Shown: one piece after another, positions 1 to 8,417 of the stretch
How positions within the stretch are numbered: the first letter of the stretch is position 1
Layout: every line of letters starts with the position of its first letter
Assembly (NCBI GenBank): GCA_949296855.1
Contig: CASFRN010000043.1
Location: forward strand, 1 to 58,260
Length of the DNA: 58,260 nucleotides
From: an uncultured Bacteroides sp.
GTDB lineage: Bacteria; Bacteroidota; Bacteroidia; Bacteroidales; Bacteroidaceae
Direction of reading: 5' to 3'
Notes under the pieces: model-generated
What the model was told of the DNA's origin: nothing
The model's input: the letters and a program-made list of their open reading frames with translations, nothing else
Databases searched by the model: none
Position numbers and translations under genes: made by a program

Positions 1-208
1 ACAAACTTATATCTGGAATCCGAGACTGTTTTGTCACGGATTCACTAATCATGTGCCATAGTAAACCAAGCAAATGCTTCGAGGCGGTTTTAAGGCAATA
101 CATGGAGATTTGCTGCATATACGTTTTAGAGAAAAGATACGGAAAATATTTTATAAAAGCACATCTGCTATTGCAACAATGATTAAACGGCGGAATACGA
201 CAAACCGT

Positions 209-409
209 TTTTCCCGATACAGCCTACTGTACGGGAAAAGCCATTCGGTTGCGGTAAAAGTCCTGGCAGCACAGGATTAAGCAAGGACTACCGCCATACA
301 TAAAACCGGAAAGCCATCCGGCTTGCGAAAGGGATAAAACATACATATCCCTGCCTGCCTATCAATTTTTCCACATTGCGGGAAATAAACACAGGCAGAC
401 AGGGATATG
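209..409. repeat. Two hairpins in the left-edge intergenic region
   Basis: The first 467 bases hold no convincing gene. Two inverted repeats are visible. One pairs 209-222 with 227-239 (TTTTCCCG...CGGGAAAA, one bulged base, 4-nt loop). The other pairs 344-359 with 394-409 (CATATCCCTGCCTGCC with one mismatch, 34-nt loop). Either could end transcription of the minus-strand gene at 468-950 or of a gene left of the window, but neither has a clean T-run. A 68-codon open frame at 74-280 has no family resemblance I recognise and is not called as a gene. Confidence 0.45.
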
Positions 410-467
410 CACATAAAAGGAACACTTCCTGATACCCATATCCGGGCAGCGGAAGCAACAGCAGCGG

Positions 468-950
468 TCAACGTACAATGTCGGTCGGATAAGTAGACGG
501 CATATCTATCTTCCGCCAAATTTCATGCGACCACACTTCATCGCCGGCCTCGGACGACTTGAACTTCACGAACATCAACGTACCGTTTTCCGCAAGTTCG
601 AAATGCATCACGTTGTCTTGACCGTCCAACTCCGGAAGGTGGATGTTTTTCTTTACGTGTTCAGTAAAAACGGAATCGTTATTCTGGGTATAGGTACCCG
701 AACCGATGATGATGGCACCTGTCGGCATCATGACCACATTGGTGAATTCTCCGCCTTCGCCCAATATCTTCAAGGAATTACTCGGCTTCAGGTCACCCGG
801 AAGAGCGGGCAATGAAGAACTGTAAAAACACATCTGCCATACGCCTTTCAATGAAACAGGCATACCATCACTAAACAAATCTTGAGCATACGAATTTCCT
901 ATACTCATAAACAAACACAATACAGCGATAAATAAAGAACGTGCTTTCAT
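468..950 (-). CDS. Small secreted protein, DUF4488-like
   Basis: 160 residues from the ATG at 950. The frame is open further upstream, but this start puts a clean signal peptide at the N-terminus (MKARSLFIAVLCLFMSIGNS, cleavage probably after ...SYA). The mature part contains LKGVWQMC, a G-rich turn, and HEIWRKID near the end. This pattern recalls the lipocalin-like DUF4488 proteins of Bacteroides, where a W-containing strand (GxW) opens a small beta-barrel and a late W sits in xExWxK. The role is unknown. It should be periplasmic or exported. It stands alone: the next gene on this strand, asnS, lies about 370 bp upstream behind a gene remnant. Family assignment is by memory of the pattern and is moderate. 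Confidence 0.65.
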   Translation of the reverse strand: MKARSLFIAVLCLFMSIGNSYAQDLFSDGMPVSLKGVWQMCFYSSSLPALPGDLKPSNSLKILGEGGEFTNVVMMPTGAIIIGSGTYTQNNDSVFTEHVKKNIHLPELDGQDNVMHFELAENGTLMFVKFKSSEAGDEVWSHEIWRKIDMPSTYPTDIVR

Positions 951-1061
951 GACGCAAATTATTAAAGTTAAACGAATAAGTTGATGCACAAATATATAGA
1001 ACTTTTTCGGAAAACCTTACGTTTAGGCAAAGAAATTTTGATAAAAAAGAGAAAAACTATT

Positions 1062-1235
1062 TTATAACAGCAATTTATATATCAAATCCTTTTCATCGCC
1101 CGCACGGACTGCATACAAAATCCCGTCATGCGGAACATACGCCAAAGCAGTAAAAGCACAGGGCAGGTTATAACGGGCAGTCAGCTTATTGTAGACGAAA
1201 CGGTTCAAGAATCCTTGTCCTCCGTCTACATTAAT
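1062..1235 (-). pseudogene. 3' remnant of a decayed gene, beta-propeller-like
   Basis: Read on the minus strand, an open frame without any start codon runs from 1235 to a TAA at 1062-1064, about 57 codons, bounded upstream by an in-frame TGA. The residues are protein-like: GFLNRFVYNKLTARYNLP, then FTALAYVPHDGILYAVRAGD and a C-terminal LIYKLLL. Phrases such as YVPHDGILYAVRAGDE resemble the last blade of a propeller-type protein. I read it as the surviving 3' end of a gene whose 5' part was deleted. Parent gene unknown. Confidence 0.5.
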
Positions 1236-1249
1236 TCAACCAATAACAA

Positions 1250-1294
1250 ATAAGCCAATAGCAAGCTTATTACCAAGCAAGACTATTGGCTTAT
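1250..1294 (-). terminator. Hairpin downstream of asnS
   Basis: Perfect 12-bp arms ATAAGCCAATAG (1250-1261) and CTATTGGCTTAT (1283-1294) with a 21-nt loop lie 29 bp after the asnS stop on the minus strand. The T-run is weak, so termination is inferred from position and stem. Confidence 0.5.
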
Positions 1295-1322
1295 CAGAAA
1301 CAACAAATAACTTCTTTATCAA

Positions 1323-2726
1323 TTAGAATTCCGCGTTATGCGGCGTACGCGGGAAAGGAATCACGTCGCGGATGTTCGCCATACCAGTCACGAACAACAA
1401 CAGGCGTTCGAAACCAAGACCGAAGCCGGAGTGCGGGCAGCTTCCGTACTTGCGGGTATCGAGGTACCACCACATGTCCTTCATCGGGATGTTCAGTTCT
1501 TTGATACGGGTAAGCAACTTATCGTAATCGGCTTCACGTTCCGAGCCGCCGATAATCTCGCCAATCTTCGGGAACAATACGTCCATCGCACGTACGGTCT
1601 TTCCGTCGTCGTTCTGCTTCATGTAGAACGCCTTGATTTCCTTCGGATAGTCGGTCAGGATAACCGGACGCTTGAAGTGTTCCTCCACCAAGTAACGTTC
1701 GTGTTCCGAAGCCAAGTCTACGCCCCAATATACCGGGAACTCGAACTTATGACCTTTCGCAACGGCTTCTTCCAGTATCTTGATGCCTTCGGTATAAGGC
1801 AGACGGACGAATGTTTCCTTCAATACGCCCTGCAGACGGTCGATGAGTTCCTTGTCGAAATGGTCGTTCAGGAACTTCACGTCATCGTAACAATTGTCAA
1901 GTGCCCATTGCACGCAATACTTGATGAACTCTTCTGCCAAGTCCATATTGTCGTTGATGTCGTTGAAAGCCACTTCCGGTTCAATCATCCAAAACTCAGC
2001 CAAGTGGCGCGGCGTATTCGAGTTCTCAGCACGGAACGTAGGGCCGAAGGTATAAATCGCTCCCAAAGCCGTAGCAGCCAGTTCGCCTTCCAACTGCCCC
2101 GACACTGTCAGGCTGGCTTGCTTGCCAAAGAAATCATTGTCGTAAATAATCGAACCGTTCTCGTCTTTCTTCAAGTCATACAAATTCATTGTAGTAACCT
2201 GGAACATCTGGCCGGCACCTTCGCAATCGGAAGCCGTAATCAGCGGCGTATGAAAATAGAAAAAGCCGCGTTCGTGGAAAAACCTATGAATGGCAATCGC
2301 CATGTTGTGACGGATACGGAATACGGCCCCGAAGGTATTGGTGCGCGGACGCAAATGCGCAATCTCGCGAAGGAACTCCATCGAGTGCCCTTTCTTCTGA
2401 AGCGGATAAGTATTGTCGCAAGCGCCTAAGACTTCGATTTCACGAGCCTGTATTTCGGCAGCCTGACCTGCACCGACCGATTCAACCAAGATACCGTTCA
2501 CACTCAAGCAAGCCCCGGTAGTGATTTGCTTCAATAATTCTTCATCAAAATTAGCAAGATCAACAACAATCTGTACATTATTTATTGTAGAACCGTCATT
2601 CAAAGCAATAAAACTAACCTGTTTGCTACCGCGGCGGGTACGTACCCATCCTCTTACATTGACCGTCGTACCGAAATCACGGCACTTCAGCAGGTCAACA
2701 ATCTTTGTTCTACGAATCTTTTCCAT
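1323..2726 (-). CDS. asnS: Asparaginyl-tRNA synthetase
   Basis: Charges tRNA(Asn) with asparagine; class IIb aminoacyl-tRNA synthetase, cytoplasmic. 467 residues from the ATG at 2726 ([15 protein letters not shown]), the usual length in Bacteroides; an upstream Met at 2759 would add 11 atypical residues. N-terminal OB-fold anticodon domain about 15-110 ([14 protein letters not shown]). Class II motif 2 is seen in [25 protein letters not shown], written here as two parts: [10 protein letters not shown] and [12 protein letters not shown]. Motif 3 is at the C-terminus ([12 protein letters not shown]). The NS in the FRAENSNT segment separates it from aspartyl enzymes. Single gene: an inverted repeat lies just upstream and a hairpin downstream. 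Confidence 0.97.
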   Translation of the reverse strand: MEKIRRTKIVDLLKCRDFGTTVNVRGWVRTRRGSKQVSFIALNDGSTINNVQIVVDLANFDEELLKQITTGACLSVNGILVESVGAGQAAEIQAREIEVLGACDNTYPLQKKGHSMEFLREIAHLRPRTNTFGAVFRIRHNMAIAIHRFFHERGFFYFHTPLITASDCEGAGQMFQVTTMNLYDLKKDENGSIIYDNDFFGKQASLTVSGQLEGELAATALGAIYTFGPTFRAENSNTPRHLAEFWMIEPEVAFNDINDNMDLAEEFIKYCVQWALDNCYDDVKFLNDHFDKELIDRLQGVLKETFVRLPYTEGIKILEEAVAKGHKFEFPVYWGVDLASEHERYLVEEHFKRPVILTDYPKEIKAFYMKQNDDGKTVRAMDVLFPKIGEIIGGSEREADYDKLLTRIKELNIPMKDMWWYLDTRKYGSCPHSGFGLGFERLLLFVTGMANIRDVIPFPRTPHNAEF

Positions 2727-2748
2727 TTTACTGTTTGTTTTAACCTGA

Positions 2749-2819
2749 CACAGAGACACTAAGGCACAGAGTGTTTCTTTATCCTAAAGATAAAATCTCC
2801 ATGTCCTTGTGCCTCTGCG
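2749..2819. repeat. Imperfect inverted repeat upstream of asnS
   Basis: CACAGAGACACTAAGG (2749-2764) pairs imperfectly with CCTTGTGCCTCTGCG (2805-2819). The sequence type (CAGAG/GCAGA...GCACA) recalls dispersed inverted repeats common in Bacteroides intergenic DNA, and it loosely resembles the longer repeats at 11492-11601 and 55453-55578. Confidence 0.55.
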
Positions 2820-2852
2820 TTCATTATTAGTTTCGATTGATTAACGTTTCAC

Positions 2853-4154
2853 TCATTCAAAAGCTCCCATACGAAGCATATTCACTTCTTTTTCGGTCAA
2901 GTAACGCCAGTCGCCCCGACGCACCCCTTTTTTAGTCAAACCGGCGAAATAAACACGATCCAGTTTCACCACCCGATAACCCAACGATTCAAAGATACGG
3001 CGCACAATGCGGTTCTTTCCCGAATGAATTTCGATACCCACTTGCGACTTATCGGTATCCGATGCATAACTGATGGCATCAGCATGCACTTCACCGTCAT
3101 CCAAAGTGATTCCGGAAGCGATTTGCTCTAAATCGGCTTTTGTCACATTCTTGTCAAGAAACACATGATAAATTTTTTTCTTCAAGAATTTCGGATGAGT
3201 CAACTTCGATGCCAAATCGCCATCGTTCGTAAGCAACAACACACCGGTTGTGTTACGGTCCAAACGGCCTACCGGATAAATACGTTCCTTACAAGCGCCT
3301 TTCACTATATCCAACACCGTCTTACGCTCCTGGGGGTCATCGGATGTCGTCACGCAATCCTTCGGTTTGTTCAGCAATACATACACTTTCTTCTCTATGC
3401 TTACAGGCTGGTCGTGGAACTTCACCTCATCGGTACGCTTGATTTTCGTTCCCAGTTCGGTAACCACTTGCCCGTTGACCGAAACCACGCCGGCGGTAAT
3501 AAACTCATCGGCTTCACGGCGAGAGCAAATACCCGCATTGGCAAGGAACTTATTCAAGCGAATCGGCTCATTCGGGTCTGTCCATGCATCATCCTTGTAA
3601 TCAATTTGTCTTTTCGGATTGTAACGCGTATTAGAGTTATAGCCTCCTTGGTAAGGACGTCCTCCCTGCGGACGATTGTAACCACCCCCATTATTGGCGC
3701 CAAAGCGCGGACGTTGCGGGCGATAACCGCCTTCTTCGCCCTGTTGGTTATAACGCGGACGATACGGACGCTGTCCTCCTTGCCCCTCTTCCTTGTTATA
3801 ACGTGGATTGTAAGAAGAACGCTGCGGACGGTAGCCGCCTTCACCTTGCTGCTCATAGCGCGGACGATACGGACGCTGCGCTCCATACCCGCCTTCTTCC
3901 TTATTATTATAGCGAGGGTTGTAAGAAGAACGTTGCGGACGGTAGCCGCCTTCTTCGCCTTGCTGGTTATAACGCGGACGATACGGACGTTGCGGACGTT
4001 CTTCCGAGTTTGGATTGAAACGGGGACGACGTTCGTACCCATTTCCTTTTTCTCCCCGATTATACTTGCTATACCCTTCGTTGTTATACGACTTGTAACC
4101 GTCACGGCCAGACTGGTAGTTTCCACCTTCTTGTCTGTTTTCTTTCTCTTCCAT
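2853..4154 (-). CDS. rluB: RluB/RsuA-family rRNA pseudouridine synthase with long Gly/Arg/Tyr-rich tail
   Basis: Isomerises uridine in rRNA, by family most likely 23S (RluB type). 433 residues. From about residue 198 the protein is canonical: an S4 RNA-binding domain (RLNKFLANAGICSRREAD), then the synthase domain with the catalytic Asp in GRLDRNTTGV and the KxxxVRR-like GKNRIVRRIFESLGY. Residues 1-195 form a low-complexity tail with repeats of the type YRPRYNQQGEEGGYRPQR and SSYNPRYN, rich in R, G, Y, Q and N. It is surely disordered and positively charged, so RNA binding or condensate behaviour is plausible but only inferred. Usual family length is about 240-290, so the tail is the oddity, although RluB-like enzymes of Bacteroidetes often carry such extensions. 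Confidence 0.9.
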   Translation of the reverse strand: MEEKENRQEGGNYQSGRDGYKSYNNEGYSKYNRGEKGNGYERRPRFNPNSEERPQRPYRPRYNQQGEEGGYRPQRSSYNPRYNNKEEGGYGAQRPYRPRYEQQGEGGYRPQRSSYNPRYNKEEGQGGQRPYRPRYNQQGEEGGYRPQRPRFGANNGGGYNRPQGGRPYQGGYNSNTRYNPKRQIDYKDDAWTDPNEPIRLNKFLANAGICSRREADEFITAGVVSVNGQVVTELGTKIKRTDEVKFHDQPVSIEKKVYVLLNKPKDCVTTSDDPQERKTVLDIVKGACKERIYPVGRLDRNTTGVLLLTNDGDLASKLTHPKFLKKKIYHVFLDKNVTKADLEQIASGITLDDGEVHADAISYASDTDKSQVGIEIHSGKNRIVRRIFESLGYRVVKLDRVYFAGLTKKGVRRGDWRYLTEKEVNMLRMGAFE

Positions 4155-4230
4155 ATTCTTTGTTTAGTTTTATAAATTAATAATTGTACCCTTCGCGGGC
4201 TTTATTCTTATTTAAGCTTTTAAACGAACC

Positions 4231-5577
4231 TCACATTCCCGTATAATTATGCGGCGTAATCTTACGCAATTCTTGTTTTACGTTTTCGCTTACGCTCAAT
4301 GTCTCGATAAAATTCTTGATTGATGCCTCATTAATCGCTTGATTAGTACGGGTCAAGTCTTTCAACGCTTCGTACGGATGTGGATAGCCTTCACGGCGCA
4401 AGATGGTCTGGATAGCTTCTGCTACAACGCTCCAGCAATTATCCAAATCCTCGTAAATCTTATGTTCATTCAACAACAATTTACCTAAACCTTTCAATGA
4501 GCTTTGGATAGCGATAACCGTATGACCGAAAGGCACCCCGATGTTACGCAATACCGTAGAGTCGGTCAAGTCACGTTGCAAACGGGAAACAGGCAACTTT
4601 GCGGACAAATGAGCCAATACGGCATTCGCCATACCCAAGTTTCCTTCCGCATTCTCGAAGTCAATCGGATTCACCTTATGTGGCATCGCGCTCGAACCTA
4701 CTTCCCCAGCCTTAATCTTCTGTTTGAAATACTCCATGGAGATATATTGCCAGAAGTCGCGGTTCATATCAATCATAATGGTGTTGATGCGCTTCATCGT
4801 ATCGAAAATGGTGCCTAAGTTATCATAGTTAGAAATCTGCGTGGTGTACTCTTCCCGTTCCAAGCCCAACTTCTCTGCCACAAACTTATTGCCGAAAGCT
4901 TTCCAGTCGAATTCCGGATAAGCCACATGGTGCGCGTTATAGTTTCCGGTAGCACCGCCGAACTTCGCCGTAACCGGGCAAGCCTTCAATACAGCCAACT
5001 GACGTTTCAAGCGGTAAGCGAACACCTCGATTTCCTTACCCAAACGGGTAGGAGAAGCCGGTTGCCCGTGCGTCTTGGCAAGCATCGGGATGTCTTTCCA
5101 TTCTTCGGCATACGTTTCCAGTTGGTCAATGAGTTTCTGGATTTGCGGATAATACACTTCGTCCAGTGCATCCTTGATAGACAAAGGAACCGACGTATTG
5201 TTTATATCTTGAGAAGTCAAGCCGAAATGGATAAACTCTTTATACGCTTCCAGCCCGCCCAAGCGGTCGAACTGCTCTTTAATGAAATATTCCACGGCTT
5301 TCACATCGTGATTGGTCACGCTCTCTATTTCCTTAATCCGCCCGGCATCCGCTTCCGAGAAGTTACGGTAAATATCCCGCAACGATTCAAAGCGCGCATG
5401 GTCTATGCCTTCCAGTTGCGGCAAAGGCAATTCGCACAAGGTAATAAAATATTCTATTTCCACCCGCACCCGATATTTCATCAGTGCATACTCAGAGAAA
5501 TAAGCAGCCAAAGCACCGGTCTTATTTCTATATCGCCCGTCTATAGGAGATATAGCGGTGAGTAAATCAAGCTCCAT
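4231..5577 (-). CDS. purB: Adenylosuccinate lyase
   Basis: Acts twice in purine synthesis: SAICAR to AICAR plus fumarate, and adenylosuccinate to AMP plus fumarate. 448 residues from the second of two adjacent ATGs (5577), matching the family form M-E-L-x-x-L-T-A-I-S-P-I-D-G-R-Y. The fumarase/aspartase-superfamily signature is visible as SSAMPHKVNPIDFENAEGN; the AKTHGQPASPT segment supplies the catalytic His region. It is an isolated minus-strand gene; a TAccTTTG -7 element lies about 56 bp upstream. Nothing unusual. Confidence 0.97.
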   Translation of the reverse strand: MELDLLTAISPIDGRYRNKTGALAAYFSEYALMKYRVRVEIEYFITLCELPLPQLEGIDHARFESLRDIYRNFSEADAGRIKEIESVTNHDVKAVEYFIKEQFDRLGGLEAYKEFIHFGLTSQDINNTSVPLSIKDALDEVYYPQIQKLIDQLETYAEEWKDIPMLAKTHGQPASPTRLGKEIEVFAYRLKRQLAVLKACPVTAKFGGATGNYNAHHVAYPEFDWKAFGNKFVAEKLGLEREEYTTQISNYDNLGTIFDTMKRINTIMIDMNRDFWQYISMEYFKQKIKAGEVGSSAMPHKVNPIDFENAEGNLGMANAVLAHLSAKLPVSRLQRDLTDSTVLRNIGVPFGHTVIAIQSSLKGLGKLLLNEHKIYEDLDNCWSVVAEAIQTILRREGYPHPYEALKDLTRTNQAINEASIKNFIETLSVSENVKQELRKITPHNYTGM

Positions 5578-5632
5578 CATGATTCTACCAGTAGTTTTTG
5601 ATTCTTAAATATATAATGATCATTAATGGCGG

Positions 5633-5640
5633 CAAAGGTA
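5633..5640 (-). promoter_or_regulatory. Putative -7 element for purB
   Basis: On the minus strand the sequence reads TACCTTTG, matching the Bacteroides -7 consensus TAnnTTTG, 55 bp before the purB start. The -33 region is weak (TGTTTAA). Confidence 0.55.
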
Positions 5641-5790
5641 CGATTTTTTCCTGAGTTAAACAGACTAATACTGAAAAGTTTAGCATTTATTTCATTTGGA
5701 TTCCTCATCCGGCATCCCCACAAAAAACGCAACTGCGCAAAATTCCAAGACTTTATCCCTCCAAATGAAGGAAATTCAATTTGTAAACAC

Positions 5791-5798
5791 TATCTTTG
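5791..5798 (+). promoter_or_regulatory. Putative -7 element for the Rpn-family gene
   Basis: TATCTTTG matches TAnnTTTG and lies 38 bp before the ATG at 5837. No good -33 TTTG is seen at the expected distance. Confidence 0.5.
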
Positions 5799-5836
5799 CA
5801 AAAGAAGAAATCATTCACCATTAATACCCATACGAT

Positions 5837-6808
5837 ATGAGCGAACTGCAAGACCGATACATCCGATTCGACTGGGCAATCAAACGTCTGCTCCGCCAAA
5901 AAGCCAATTTCGACGTATTAGAAGGATTCTTGACCGTATTCATCGGCGAACCCATCAAAATCATCGAAATACTGGAAAGCGAAGGAAATCAGGAAAGCTA
6001 TGATGACAAATTCAACCGCGTAGACATCAAAGCAAAGAACAGTAAAGATGAAATCATTATTATTGAGGTGCAAAACACCCGCGAACTTTATTACTTGGAA
6101 CGCATCCTATACGGCGTGGCAAAAGCCATCACCGAGCACATCTCGCTGGGAGCATCGTATAGCGAAGTGAAGAAAGTGTACTCCATCAGCATCCTTTATT
6201 TCGATATCGGAAGAGGAACAGACTACCTTTATCACGGGCAAAACCGCTTCATCGGCGTACATACACACGATGAATTGCAAGTCAACGTCAAGGAGCGGAA
6301 TGCTTTTGTCACCCGCACGCCCGCATCCATCTTTCCCGAATACATCCTCATACGTGTAAACGAGTTTAACAGCGTAGCGGTCACTCCGTTAGAGGAATGG
6401 ATGCGTTACCTGAAGGAAGGTGTCATCCGCCCGGACACCACGGTTCCCGGACTGAATGAAGCACGGGAAAAACTGCGCTATTACTCCATGACGAAAGCGG
6501 AGCGTCATGCTTACGACGAGCACCTCAATGCGGTCATGATTCAAAATGACGTGCTCAGTTCGGCAAAAGAAGAAGGCAAAATGGAAGGCAGAATGGAAGG
6601 CAGAATGGAAGGCAGAATGGAAGGCAGAATAGAAGGCAGAGAAGAAGGAATACAGGAAGGCATAGAGATAGGTATAGAGAAAGGCGTAGAAAAAGGAGAA
6701 AAGCGTGAGCGTCTGAAAAATGCCAAAGGGATGAAATGTTCAGGCATAGCACCTGACCTGATTGCGAAGATAACCGGTCTATCTCCGGACGAAATCGAAA
6801 ACCTTTAA
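5837..6808 (+). CDS. Rpn-family nuclease / PD-(D/E)XK transposase-like protein
   Basis: 323 residues. N-terminal two-thirds match the PD-(D/E)XK family transposase/Rpn proteins: MSELQDRYIRFDWAIKRLL, then NRVDIKAKNSKDEIIIIEVQ, which carries the catalytic Asp and the E-x-Q of the nuclease core, then a YLERILYGVAKAITEHI helix. In E. coli, Rpn proteins are DNA endonucleases that promote RecA-independent recombination, and some act as defence or toxin genes; that role is not shown here. The C-terminal third holds six 4-residue repeats starting near residue 247 (GKMEGRMEGRMEGRMEGRIE), encoded by 12-bp tandem repeats at 6575-6646, then EGI/EKG-type repeats and a short LIAKITGLSPDEIENL tail. Such repeats are typical of the family and may vary in number by slippage. 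Confidence 0.85.
   Translation: MSELQDRYIRFDWAIKRLLRQKANFDVLEGFLTVFIGEPIKIIEILESEGNQESYDDKFNRVDIKAKNSKDEIIIIEVQNTRELYYLERILYGVAKAITEHISLGASYSEVKKVYSISILYFDIGRGTDYLYHGQNRFIGVHTHDELQVNVKERNAFVTRTPASIFPEYILIRVNEFNSVAVTPLEEWMRYLKEGVIRPDTTVPGLNEAREKLRYYSMTKAERHAYDEHLNAVMIQNDVLSSAKEEGKMEGRMEGRMEGRMEGRIEGREEGIQEGIEIGIEKGVEKGEKRERLKNAKGMKCSGIAPDLIAKITGLSPDEIENL
6575..6646 (+). repeat. In-frame 12-bp tandem repeat inside the Rpn-family gene
   Basis: Six consecutive 12-bp units of the form GGCAGAATGGAA; units 2 to 4 are identical, and units 1, 5 and 6 differ by one to three bases. The unit length is a multiple of three, so copy-number change would alter the linker without breaking the frame. Confidence 0.85.
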
Positions 6809-6888
6809 GAGCCCGTTTTCCATTCGTCTTCCGTGAAAACCGGACAAATTTTTCCAAAGACGAGATGACAATGTAACGAAAAATCGGC

Positions 6889-6896
6889 TAACTTTG
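6889..6896 (+). promoter_or_regulatory. Putative -7 element for the DUF4250 gene
   Basis: TAACTTTG matches TAnnTTTG, 29 bp before the ATG at 6926. No clear -33. Confidence 0.5.
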
Positions 6897-6925
6897 CAGC
6901 GCAAAATATAAAAACGAAAAGAAAC

Positions 6926-7102
6926 ATGGAATTACCTAAAGACCCGATGATGCTTTTCAGCTTCATCAACACCAAGTTGCGTGATTTTTATCCTTCGCTT
7001 GATGCGCTTTGCAAGGACATGAATGTAAAAGAAGAAGAAATCGTAAACGCCCTAAAAGCCGCAGGATTCGAATACAACCGCGAACTGAACAAGTTTTGGT
7101 AA
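6926..7102 (+). CDS. DUF4250 small protein
   Basis: 58 residues, MELPKDPMMLFSFINTKLRD at the start and AAGFEYNRELNKFW at the end. This matches the short DUF4250 family found in many gut Firmicutes and Bacteroidetes, whose function is unknown. The sequence looks like a small helix-turn-helix-like bundle (LDALCKDMNVKEEEIVNALK), but DNA binding is not established. It has its own -7 element and is followed after 19 bp by the 3' end of the convergent EnvC-like gene. The acidic and hydrophobic pattern plus the family match make it a real gene despite its size. Confidence 0.85.
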   Translation: MELPKDPMMLFSFINTKLRDFYPSLDALCKDMNVKEEEIVNALKAAGFEYNRELNKFW

Positions 7103-7121
7103 CCGCATGCCATTAATGGCG

Positions 7122-8417
7122 TTATCGGGCTAACCAAAGTTCCGGGTTCAGCTTGGCGGTTTCTTTCCGGAGCTGGAAGTGAAGGACAGTATTGCCATTC
7201 GTATCGGTATGTACCTGCCCGATGATGTCTTTGGTTTTCAGAACACTTCCTTTCTTTACCTGTACCGAACTCAGATTGCAATAGACCGAAATATAATTTC
7301 CATGACGCACCAATACATTCGACAAGCCGTTGTATTGGAAGATAGCAGACACTTCCCCGTCGAAGATGACACGGGCCTGTGCGCCTTCTTTTCCTTTGAC
7401 ATCTATACCTTTGTTATCCAGGCGGACATTGCGCAAGCCCTTTACTTGGTATTTACCGTAATGCCCTACAATGGCGTATGCCCCTGTAATCGGCATCGGA
7501 AGTCTGCCTTTGTTTTTCTCGAAGACATTCGAGAGGCGCAAGTCTTCATTATCCACTTTATAGACTTCAACTTTCGATTCAGGGATTGCCGCTTTCTTAC
7601 TCTCCGCTATTGCTTCCTTTTGCGCTTCTTTCTGCTTCCGTTCTGCCTCCGCTTTCCGGCGCGCTTCGGCTTCTTTCCGTTTGCGTGCAGCTTCTATTTC
7701 GATTTCAATCAGGCGGTCTATCTCCGCATTCAAGCGGTTGGCTGAACGGCGTTTCTCCTTGATTTCCCGTTGGATTGCCCCTTGTTTCTTTTGCAAGGAG
7801 GAAAGCAAAGCCTTCCGTTCCTTTTCCTGCGCTTCCAATTTCAGCTTTTCGGCTTCTCCCTGTTTCAACATATCCGCTTTCGCATCCCGGCTGGCAAGCA
7901 ATGTTTTTTGCTTATCCGACACTTGCCTTTGTTTGCGTTGCACTTCTTTTCCTTGCCTCCTTTGGTAATCGGCATACTCGCGCACATAACGCATCCGGCG
8001 GTACATTTGGCTTAGGTTATCTGCCGAGAAGACAAACATCAGTTTCTCTTGAATAGACTTGTTCTTATGCATATACATCACCGACTTTTCGTATTTCTTT
8101 TTCTTGTCGGCAAGTTCACGCTCCAATGTTTTCAAATCCGTCCTCAAGCGGTCTATTTCATTTTGGATGACCTGTACATCCTTCCCTATTGTCTCGATAT
8201 ATTGTTTCCGGTCCGCAATCTGTCCCGACAAGACCGCTAAGTTATCCAATTGGCTCTTTACATCCTTCTTGGTGGACTGAAGCAAGGTCTCCGAATCGGA
8301 GATTTGCTTCTGCAAGGCAGCATGTTGCTTCTCCAGTTCCCGAATCTTCTTCGTGCTTTGCGCGCAAAGCGAGATGGAAACCAGCCCTATCAACATTATG
8401 CCTATCATCCGTTTCAT
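7122..8417 (-). CDS. EnvC-like amidase activator with degenerate LytM (M23) domain
   Basis: 431 residues with a signal peptide (MKRMIGIMLIGLVSISLCAQ). Residues 22-265 are a long coiled coil, as in EnvC. Residues 310-431 are a LytM/M23 domain in which the metal and catalytic positions are mostly lost: the HxGxD motif reads N335-K-G-I-D339, the YxHL position reads YCNL (N381), and HxH reads V411-L-H413. Active M23 peptidases need these His residues, so this protein should not cut peptidoglycan itself and more likely activates a periplasmic amidase at division, as EnvC and NlpD do. It is last in the operon dut - TPR - DUF4292 - EnvC, and its start overlaps the DUF4292 stop by 4 bp. Confidence 0.85.
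   Translation of the reverse strand: MKRMIGIMLIGLVSISLCAQSTKKIRELEKQHAALQKQISDSETLLQSTKKDVKSQLDNLAVLSGQIADRKQYIETIGKDVQVIQNEIDRLRTDLKTLERELADKKKKYEKSVMYMHKNKSIQEKLMFVFSADNLSQMYRRMRYVREYADYQRRQGKEVQRKQRQVSDKQKTLLASRDAKADMLKQGEAEKLKLEAQEKERKALLSSLQKKQGAIQREIKEKRRSANRLNAEIDRLIEIEIEAARKRKEAEARRKAEAERKQKEAQKEAIAESKKAAIPESKVEVYKVDNEDLRLSNVFEKNKGRLPMPITGAYAIVGHYGKYQVKGLRNVRLDNKGIDVKGKEGAQARVIFDGEVSAIFQYNGLSNVLVRHGNYISVYCNLSSVQVKKGSVLKTKDIIGQVHTDTNGNTVLHFQLRKETAKLNPELWLAR

Noticed and set aside
74-280. 68-codon open frame on the plus strand at the left edge
   Set aside because: No signal, no family resemblance, and it overlaps a hairpin; base pattern does not look coding.
1338-2429. Long plus-strand open frame opposite asnS
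   Set aside because: It is antisense to a complete, well-recognised asnS; a by-product of codon use.
3165-4175. Long plus-strand frame and other frames over the rluB tail
   Set aside because: Repetitive DNA of the rluB tail opens several frames; only the S4/synthase frame makes sense.
5837-6808. Active insertion sequence
   Set aside because: The gene belongs to the PD-(D/E)XK transposase-like family, but no terminal inverted repeats or target duplication are visible around it.
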